From the NCBI GenBank assembly GCA_023252335.1, contig JAJPEA010000011.1, forward strand, positions 1 through 19,428: DNA of 19,428 nucleotides, written 5' to 3'. A program made the translations under genes and the position numbers. Below are positions 14,406 through 19,428 of this stretch, piece by piece. How positions within the stretch are numbered: the first letter of the stretch is position 1; each line of letters starts with the position of its first letter. The DNA is from Nitrosotalea sp. (GTDB lineage Archaea > Thermoproteota > Nitrososphaeria > Nitrososphaerales > Nitrosopumilaceae). The notes beneath the pieces were generated by a model. That model had not been told where the DNA came from. It saw nothing but the letters and a program-made list of their open reading frames with translations, and did not search any database.

Positions 14406-14424
14406 CGCCATAACAGTTATGGCG
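14406..14424. repeat. 19-bp perfect palindrome CGCCATAAC-A-GTTATGGCG
   Basis: Nine-bp perfect arms around one base, 17 bp beyond the stop of the 970-aa gene and 210 bp before the start of the 208-aa gene. Without a T tract it is not an obvious terminator. The one-base spacer suits a dimeric protein site better than an RNA hairpin, though an 8-bp stem with a 3-nt loop is possible. Confidence 0.7.
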
Positions 14425-14441
14425 TTAGATTGTAGGGCTTG

Positions 14442-17354
14442 TTATCCATAGTACGCGGTAAGCGTCATGTTCGTTGTAGGTGCAATAGCCCTAGTCGGGT
14501 TTGTCGACCCATTCTCCCAGTGATTAAACACATAGCTGCCATAGTTTTTGGCCACTACGTTGTACTGTGCCCCGTAGGTCACATGAAATGTAAAGGGCGT
14601 GTGACCCGAGTTGACCAGTACACCAGTTGACGAGTCAAGATCTATTGGAATCCCAGAAATCTGAATGCCTGTAGAGTTGTCGGAGAGCACGGTGATGAAG
14701 AGCTCCTGCGGTGTTGTTGCATGAGCCGGAGATGCTGCAGGTCCCGTACCTACATTGTTTTTTGCAAATACAGTATAGTTGTATGTAGTAAGCGGCTTGA
14801 GTCCCGAGTCCGTAAATGATGTAGCGTTTCCATATGAGAAAAATAACGTACTAGTAGAGTTTGAAAAGCCGTATGTGAGGTCACCCAGGGCTCGCTCAAC
14901 CTCATATCCTGTTATAGGCGAGCCTCCGTTGCCTGACGGCGGAGTCCAGCCAAGGCGTATCTTTGAAAATGTCGTGGCCTTGGCAGTAAGCCCGGTTGGG
15001 GCACCCAGTGGTGCAACAGCAGTGCTTGCCAGAACTGGAGATGCCGCTTGTCCCGTACCTGCCTTGTTTTCTGCAAATACAGTATAGTTGTATGTTGTGC
15101 TTGGTTGAAGTCCAGAATCGGCAAAGGTTGTGGCATTTCCATAGGAGAAGAAGACGGCATTGGTGGAGTTTGTAAACGAGAACGAGATGTCGCCCTGAGC
15201 CCGTTCAACCTCGTATCCTGTTATAGGCGAGCCCCCATTGCTTGACGGTGGGGTCCATCTCAGGTTGACTTGTGATGACGAGATGGTAGATGCTGCAAGT
15301 CCGGTTGGGGCACCAGGCTGTGTGAGTATCACAGGTGTAGTAGCTGACGCGTTGCCTGATGGGCTGCCTGTTCCCATCTTGTTCATTGTAGAGACCCTGT
15401 ACGTATACGCAGTGTTTGATGCAAGCCCCGTATCCGAGTATGAGGTCGTGTTGGAGGATGTACTCCATGGAAGTACACTCCATGCATTGCCGTTTGATGT
15501 TCTCTCAACCTTGTAACCTGTTATGTCATAAGTTCCGCCTGATGGCGCAGACCAGCTCAGGCTGATTGTAGATGATGATGCCGATGCGGTAAGGTTTGCA
15601 GGGGGCGGTGGCACGCTTCGCGGGAGCAGATTGAAGAACTGCTGTAGCGTGACAGATTGTGTGGTGTTTGATTCGTCATACCAAGGGACAAAGCCTTCCA
15701 CGCCATCCGAGTCCAACTTGTAAATGTCGTCCGATGTTATCTGGGCGGTACTCATTTTTGGCAGCAGCGAGAGCTGGATGAGTGTCCCGGTGTTAGGCGA
15801 TTCCTGTCTTATCTGCGAGTAGACCTGTGTTGCATATTTGAACAGATCTGAGGAGTTTGTATACCCTCCAAACTGCACGTCTATCATGTCAGTGTGCTTG
15901 GCTGCAAGACCCCAGTCCCAGTTGGCAAGCCTCAAATCACCATACGAGGGGGCCACCATCAGCTTGGCGTTGCCGCCGGTGTTTGTGTTATATTGCCTCA
16001 CGGAGCTTTCGGCCTCGTCAAAGTACTGGATTGACTGGTTCTCGTCCGTGGTAAACTCTGGCGAAAAGCTTGTCCCGCTCTCATAGTCATAAAAGACCAT
16101 ATCCAAGCCCTTTGGCCATGTTGGCACCTGGCTTGTAAGATCGGCTATCTTTGCATAGAACATGGCAGAGCCAACGTTCACGCCGGGCTGTACCTCAGAC
16201 TTGGCAGCCTGTACATTCTGTAGTGTGGTTGGAAACTCTGTCTTGCTCCCATGTATGAACAGGTAGTCACCCCTGACCAGGCTACTTGAGAGCGTCTGCA
16301 AGTCCTGTTGGTATGCATTAGACCCGGTCTTCAGAAAAGCAGTCATGTTAAAGCTTGGAAGGTTTTCAACATCATAGAATGCAGTAAGCGTCATGTTTGT
16401 GGTAGGTGCAATAGCCCTTGTCGGGTTTGTTGACCCGTTCTCCCAGTGATTGAACACATAGCTGCCATAGTTTTTGGTCACTACGTTGTACGGTGCCCCG
16501 TAAGTCACATGAAACGTCACAGGCGTGTGGCCAGAGTCGACCAGTATGCCCTTTGACGAGTCAAGCTGGATCGGGCTTTCACTGATCTGGCTGCCTGCAG
16601 TGTTATTTGAGAGCACAGTGATGAAGAGCTCCTGTGGTGTCGTTGCATGAGCCGGAGATGCCGCTTGTCCCGTACCTACATTGTTTTTTGCAAATACAGT
16701 ATAGTTGTATGTAGTAAGCGGCTTGAGTCCCGAGTCTGTAAATGATGTAGCGTTGCCATAGGAGAAGAAGATTGTATTGGTGGAATTTGTAAACGAGAAC
16801 GAGATGTCGCCTTGTGTCCGCTCTACCTCGTATCCTGTAATCGGCAAGCCTCCGTTGTTTGATGGCGGAGCCCAGTCAAGACGTATCTTTGAGAATGCAG
16901 TGGCCTTGGCAACAAGCCCCGTCGGAGTGCCAGGTGGTGCACCGGGCATATTTACAGAAGTCGAATTGGACGGCGGGCTAGACAATATTGCAAAGACAGT
17001 ATAGTTGTATACGGTGTCTGGTGCCAGACCCGAATCTGTAAATGTAGTTTTGTTCCCAGATGAAAAGAACAGCCTGTCAGTTGAGTTTGAAAATGCGCCA
17101 AATGAGAGGTTGCCATGCGCCCGCTCGATCTCATAGTCATTCACATGAGCAGTTCCGTTGGCTGAGGGGGCAGTCCAATTCAGACTGACCTGAGAGGGAG
17201 AAATTGCAGTGGCTGAAAGACCTGTAGGCGATCCAATAGTTGTAAGAGCAGATGCGTTACCTGATGAAGCTGCAATTACGGTTAACATGAGTGATACAAA
17301 GATCAGCAACAGCAAGATACCACCATTTCTACTTTGCAGTAATAGCACTATCAT
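14442..17354 (-). CDS. large secreted FN3 protein with central TIM-barrel-like domain
   Basis: 970 aa. Signal peptide about 1-36 (hydrophobic 12-30, SGNASA). Order: FN3 at 42-135 and 143-240; a beta repeat domain 242-328 (NYGSYVFNHWENGSTNPTRA, like the bacterial repeat domains that follow hydrolases); a central alpha/beta region 335-578; FN3 at 584-675, 682-780 and 785-882; and a second copy of the repeat domain at 883-970. The centre looks like a glycoside-hydrolase-type TIM barrel: DYLFIHGSK, LDMVFYDYESG (D423, E425), KLMVAPSYGDLR, MIDVQFGGY, GVEGFVPWYDES (D560, E561). Carboxylates at strand ends could be catalytic, which is inferred. Residues 143-328 and 785-970 are a duplication. Many Asn-X-Ser/Thr sites suggest glycosylation. 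Likely acts on or binds surface polysaccharide. Start ATG at 17354. Confidence 0.9.
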   Translation of the reverse strand: MIVLLLQSRNGGILLLLIFVSLMLTVIAASSGNASALTTIGSPTGLSATAISPSQVSLNWTAPSANGTAHVNDYEIERAHGNLSFGAFSNSTDRLFFSSGNKTTFTDSGLAPDTVYNYTVFAILSSPPSNSTSVNMPGAPPGTPTGLVAKATAFSKIRLDWAPPSNNGGLPITGYEVERTQGDISFSFTNSTNTIFFSYGNATSFTDSGLKPLTTYNYTVFAKNNVGTGQAASPAHATTPQELFITVLSNNTAGSQISESPIQLDSSKGILVDSGHTPVTFHVTYGAPYNVVTKNYGSYVFNHWENGSTNPTRAIAPTTNMTLTAFYDVENLPSFNMTAFLKTGSNAYQQDLQTLSSSLVRGDYLFIHGSKTEFPTTLQNVQAAKSEVQPGVNVGSAMFYAKIADLTSQVPTWPKGLDMVFYDYESGTSFSPEFTTDENQSIQYFDEAESSVRQYNTNTGGNAKLMVAPSYGDLRLANWDWGLAAKHTDMIDVQFGGYTNSSDLFKYATQVYSQIRQESPNTGTLIQLSLLPKMSTAQITSDDIYKLDSDGVEGFVPWYDESNTTQSVTLQQFFNLLPRSVPPPPANLTASASSSTISLSWSAPSGGTYDITGYKVERTSNGNAWSVLPWSTSSNTTSYSDTGLASNTAYTYRVSTMNKMGTGSPSGNASATTPVILTQPGAPTGLAASTISSSQVNLRWTPPSSNGGSPITGYEVERAQGDISFSFTNSTNAVFFSYGNATTFADSGLQPSTTYNYTVFAENKAGTGQAASPVLASTAVAPLGAPTGLTAKATTFSKIRLGWTPPSGNGGSPITGYEVERALGDLTYGFSNSTSTLFFSYGNATSFTDSGLKPLTTYNYTVFAKNNVGTGPAASPAHATTPQELFITVLSDNSTGIQISGIPIDLDSSTGVLVNSGHTPFTFHVTYGAQYNVVAKNYGSYVFNHWENGSTNPTRAIAPTTNMTLTAYYG
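14445..15002 (-). repeat. direct duplication within the 970-aa gene, copy 2
   Basis: The 558 bp coding FN3 plus beta repeat domain match 16371-16928 at a constant offset of 1926 bp, with almost no indels. Parts such as the segment near 14750-14830 are nearly base-identical to their counterpart, indicating recent duplication or gene conversion. Confidence 0.85.
16371..16928 (-). repeat. direct duplication within the 970-aa gene, copy 1
   Basis: Partner of 14445-15002. It encodes residues 143-328 (FN3 plus WENGSTNPTRA repeat domain) on the N-terminal side of the barrel-like domain, so the two copies flank it. Confidence 0.85.
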
Positions 17355-17570
17355 TTCTTATTTTGAATATATATCTCAGTATGGGTAAATTACTCTAGAA
17401 GACGCATACAGACAAGTCTAAGAAACTTGCAGGCATGGAATTGAAACTGTGCATGGTCGGATTAGACATGTATGACAGTTCGCTTGTCCATCATAATTGT
17501 TGAAATTTGGCAGCATTTTTTGGAAGAGATCCATTTTATGACAATTAAGGTTTAGCTTGAGAGACTCGTA

Positions 17571-17606
17571 ACTAGGTTTGATGCCTAGTGTGAGAAATTA
17601 AAAAAA
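17571..17606 (-). terminator. T7 tract and hairpin downstream of the 73-aa gene
   Basis: On the minus strand, seven T (17606-17600) lie about 33 nt past the stop of the 73-aa gene, followed by a 6-bp hairpin ACTAGG/CCTAGT with a 7-nt loop (17571-17589). Confidence 0.45.
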
Positions 17607-17638
17607 GGATTTTGCAGCATTCGTGTCGATCGAGTCCA

Positions 17639-17860
17639 CTATTTTGCCAGAGCTGCTGGGCTGACGCTGACACTGTCATCGTCATCCTCGTCATCGCAGT
17701 CGTGTGCTGGGTTTTCTTTACCATCTAGACCCGGTGGACAATCTCTGTCTTCCCATGCAAATGCCGCATGTATGCCCATTGGGGCGATCGCGGCAAAGAG
17801 GAAAAGTCCGAACATTGCTGCAGCAATTTTTAATCGCTTGCTGTTTTGTTCATTTGTCAT
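17639..17860 (-). CDS. small secreted acidic protein
   Basis: 73 aa. Signal peptide: basic NSKRLK (6-11), hydrophobic 12-29, cleavage near HAAFA|WE. The mature peptide of about 38 residues has two Cys in DCPPGLDGKENPAHDCDDEDDDD and ends SVSVSPAALAK. The Asp/Glu cluster (55-62) could bind divalent cations, and the two Cys could form one disulfide; both are inferred. ATG start at 17860 with ATAAAAA (17883-17889) at -23 to -29, so a leaderless mRNA. The gene stands alone, ending before a T7 tract. Family not recognised. Confidence 0.72.
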   Translation of the reverse strand: MTNEQNSKRLKIAAAMFGLFLFAAIAPMGIHAAFAWEDRDCPPGLDGKENPAHDCDDEDDDDSVSVSPAALAK

Positions 17861-17882
17861 TGAAGATATTTTTCTTGCATCG

Positions 17883-17889
17883 TTTTTAT
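17883..17889 (-). promoter_or_regulatory. TATA box of the 73-aa secreted protein
   Basis: Minus-strand ATAAAAA at -23 to -29 of the ATG. A perfect dyad, CCTAAC-AA-GTTAGG, lies farther upstream (17948-17961) and might be an operator. Confidence 0.45.
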
Positions 17890-17961
17890 GATTTTGCTCA
17901 TTTTGTTATATTGTCATTATATGTATCCAATCGCAAGTAAATCGCTACCTAACAAGTTAGG

Positions 17962-18341
17962 AAAAATTTAGAATCAGAGTTGCACCATAGAATCTCCTTT
18001 CACACCAGATATGACAACAATCACCTAGACAACTCTTTGGAATGGGTCTTATGATCAAATGAACTACTCGAATATTCTGAATTTTTTTCTATGTAATAAC
18101 AGTCTTGATTTTGTAATGATATTGTAGTTGAGATAAAAACTAGTAACATCTGGAATTGAATACTGAATCCAATTTTCATAAACTTTTGTTCTAGAAAAAA
18201 GGTAGACCCAAAACTCCACAATTCAAACATGTGAAACTGTGCATCTCAAAGACCAGGGGTTACCACCAAAACAGTTCTAGCGGGCACCTGTCCCTGATTT
18301 TTATTCATACATATTTTTGCCATTTTCTGGTTCCTTTGTGC
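17962..18341. other. intergenic stretch without a convincing gene
   Basis: AT-rich spacer between the 73-aa gene and the second copy of the Cys/His gene. A minus-strand frame of 69 codons (18021-18230) lacks a TATA or ribosome site and has biased, repetitive composition, so it is not called. No RNA gene was recognised. Confidence 0.5.
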
Positions 18342-18381
18342 GCAAACTTGTCAGGCGCAATTGCCTCTCCAGATAGTTTAG

Positions 18382-18666
18382 TTACTTGAAGCAGCACTCT
18401 GCCCTCTTCCAGCCGCTTGGACGGTTCTCCTCGGAAACAATACGAGTCGCCCAAGCCTCTGCCTCCTCCAACGTGCCTCCTGATAGGTGACTCTTGAAAT
18501 CTGGGATGGTCTTGTCACGCTGTGTCAGTGAGAGTTTCCCCACATGACCACAGTTTGGCCTATGAATCTCAAGGGGCTTTGACTTGTCAAAAAAGTTCAG
18601 GATAAGATAGCACTCTATTTCCTCTATTGGCTTGTCGCCCCATCTGACCTTGATCGTGCTATCCAT
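18382..18666 (-). CDS. paralog of the small Cys/His protein
   Basis: 94 aa, about half identical to the 95-aa protein and identical over the final EENRPSGWKRAECCFK. It keeps the IHRPNC (His-X3-Cys) site and the CC pair. The DNA from 18384 to about 18442 is almost base-for-base the same as 13294-13352, and similarity extends into the 3' flank to about 18342. Its ATG overlaps the last 8 nt of a decayed copy of the six-Cys secreted gene, so this is the second half of a duplicated two-gene unit. It is intact despite loss of its partner, which argues for its own function or very recent decay of the partner. No signal peptide; cytosolic. Confidence 0.78.
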   Translation of the reverse strand: MDSTIKVRWGDKPIEEIECYLILNFFDKSKPLEIHRPNCGHVGKLSLTQRDKTIPDFKSHLSGGTLEEAEAWATRIVSEENRPSGWKRAECCFK

Positions 18667-18829
18667 ATCCCTTGCTTAGCACCTGGTCGACATACAAAGT
18701 ATCCCATGCCTTGTTTTGAGAGTCATAGTAGTAGTATCCTGCATGGATGATCAATGGAACGAACATTCTTCTGAAGTGAATTCCTCATAACATTGCAACA
18801 CTGAAAGGTGATAGAACATTCGTCCAGTT
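18659..18829 (-). pseudogene. remnant of a second copy of the six-Cys secreted gene
   Basis: Translated on the minus strand, this segment matches residues 157-207 of the 208-aa secreted protein: NWTNVLSP aligns with FWTTKFQSP, then MFVPLIIHAGYYYY aligns with MYRPLVIHSNYYY, and VDQVLSKGYG with VDQYLIKGYG. The final 27 codons align without gaps. An in-frame TGA (18787-18785), another at 18832-18830, a small insertion and the missing N-terminal three quarters, including the signal peptide and all six Cys, show it is broken. It keeps the overlap with the following Cys/His gene. Confidence 0.75.
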
Positions 18830-18966
18830 TCAACTAATAATGACTTTCAATCAGGGCTATTCTTTGTGATTATTACTGTGTCTGAAAATGCTGTGAAAGT
18901 ATAGCCTTTTAGTCGTTGAGTTTGTATGAATTTTTCAAATGAAGTAATGAATTTCTCCCACTTAGG

Positions 18967-19098
18967 TTAGACCTTTCGTGCTTCTCTATTTTTCCAAATT
19001 CCTTTCATTCCCAAGGCATCAAGGAAGACAACACCAAATTGTCTCCGTAAGTTTTTCTTACGCGCCATACGATCTGCCTTTTTCTTACGCTGAGCCAT
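18967..19098 (-). CDS. 43-aa very basic small protein
   Basis: ATG (19096-19098) to TAA (18967-18969). N-terminal half MAQRKKKADRMARKKNLRRQ is strongly basic, followed by a short hydrophobic core FGVVFLDALGMKGIW and basic KNREARKV. This looks like a nucleic-acid or ribosome-associated peptide, though no family is named. A GATATATTA box (19116-19124) lies at -18 to -26, allowing leaderless transcription. Coherent composition, an ATG start and the promoter support a real gene too short for usual gene finding. Confidence 0.6.
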   Translation of the reverse strand: MAQRKKKADRMARKKNLRRQFGVVFLDALGMKGIWKNREARKV

Positions 19099-19115
19099 GT
19101 ACCATAGAAATCTAA

Positions 19116-19124
19116 TAATATATC
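19116..19124 (-). promoter_or_regulatory. TATA box of the 43-aa basic protein
   Basis: Minus-strand GATATATTA at -18 to -26 of the ATG. Confidence 0.45.
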
Positions 19125-19170
19125 AATTTGCTGTTAGTAAAACTTGATATTTAATTTTGATAATAATTCA

Positions 19171-19194
19171 TTCGAAAATTTAGATGTTTTCGAA
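19171..19194. promoter_or_regulatory. inverted repeat TTCGAAAA-N8-TTTTCGAA, candidate operator
   Basis: Perfect 8-bp arms between the divergent 43-aa gene and the partial gene at the right edge. A third TTTTCGA copy lies at 19254-19260, about 18-24 nt before the ATG of the partial gene. The layout suggests a regulator site serving one or both promoters. Confidence 0.45.
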
Positions 19195-19277
19195 ATAACA
19201 TTCATGATAACTGAACATTATTAGTGGTTTATACAAGAATCTAGATTGAATTATTTTCGATAATAAATGATAAATCT

Positions 19278-19428
19278 ATGAATTCTGATATCATTAAAAT
19301 GGGTAAATATGTGGATTTTCAAAGAGAAATAAAAACACTCATTGTAGATAACAAAAATGATTTATTACAATTTATCATGATGAGACAAACATTTCTATTG
19401 TTACAATATTTTTTAATTCATAAATTAG
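19278..19428 (+). CDS. 5' part of a gene running off the window
   Basis: Open frame from ATG 19278 to the window end, 50 codons without a stop. It begins MNSDIIKMGKYVDFQREIKT, followed by LIVDNKNDLLQFIMMRQTFLLLQYFLIHK. The second half is rich in Leu/Phe/Ile and may be an amphipathic or membrane helix. The frame is closed upstream by TAG at 19242, so ATG 19278 (or Met8) is the start. AATTATTTT about 26 nt upstream could be a TATA box. Very AT-rich compared with the rest of the window. Product not identifiable from this fragment. Confidence 0.45.
   Translation, partial: MNSDIIKMGKYVDFQREIKTLIVDNKNDLLQFIMMRQTFLLLQYFLIHKL

Noticed and set aside
14779..15516. Several antisense frames of 65-102 codons
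   Set aside because: They are mirror frames of the repetitive FN3 coding sequence in the 970-aa gene.
17432..17503. 22-codon plus-strand ORF
   Set aside because: Too short and without promoter or motif.
18021..18230. 69-codon minus-strand frame resembling a small secreted protein
   Set aside because: No promoter or ribosome site, biased Ser/Phe content, and no supporting context.
13200..18830. Composite transposon or insertion sequence moving the duplicated gene pair
   Set aside because: No transposase, terminal inverted repeats or target-site duplications were seen around either copy.

Overview
The window looks like a piece of an archaeal chromosome, most likely an ammonia-oxidizing lineage of Nitrososphaerota (Thaumarchaeota); the lineage is an inference. 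Support: AT-rich archaeal TATA boxes lying about 20-31 nt upstream of ATG/GTG starts (leaderless mRNAs), oligo-T terminators, an ArnR1-type winged-helix regulator, a ribbon-helix-helix/MEDS protein, stand-alone receiver-domain proteins, a degenerate IPSWV-type C-terminal motif, and many secreted Ig/FN3-like proteins. There is no phage, transposase, CRISPR or rRNA.

Left part (1-4.7 kb): two minus-strand envelope proteins, a 676-aa LamG-like/3xFN3 protein and a 395-aa anchored coiled-coil protein with three Ig/MG2-like repeats. The spacer between them holds a minus-strand tRNA-like gene with its own TATA box, encoded CCA and oligo-T tail, then a 4.3-copy 26-bp tandem repeat. A divergent 110-aa winged-helix regulator follows, with an inverted repeat in its promoter region. 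The ~500 bp after it contain nested hairpins ending in T7, a candidate non-coding transcript.

Middle (4.7-12.5 kb): a soluble histidine kinase and CheY-like regulator (minus); an orphan 226-aa protein; a 207-aa protein with a C-terminal C2H2 finger; two tiny leaderless ORFs (30 and 37 aa, the latter a membrane peptide); a 362-aa secreted protein with a possible amidotransferase-like fold; a 510-aa secreted beta-propeller-like protein; and a DUF488 protein. On the plus strand an RHH-MEDS sensor, a PepSY-like small protein and a receiver-domain protein form a likely operon.

Right part (13.2-19.4 kb): a visibly more GC-rich block carries an overlapping gene pair (208-aa secreted six-Cys protein + 95-aa Cys/His protein) and a 970-aa FN3/barrel protein with a ~560-bp internal duplication. 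The gene pair recurs at 18.3-18.8 kb as an intact 94-aa paralog plus a decayed remnant of its secreted partner. A 73-aa acidic secreted peptide, a 43-aa basic protein and the start of an unfinished gene complete the window. Signal transduction (kinase, regulators, MEDS sensor) is interleaved with cell-surface genes, but no dedicated pathway can be assigned from sequence alone.
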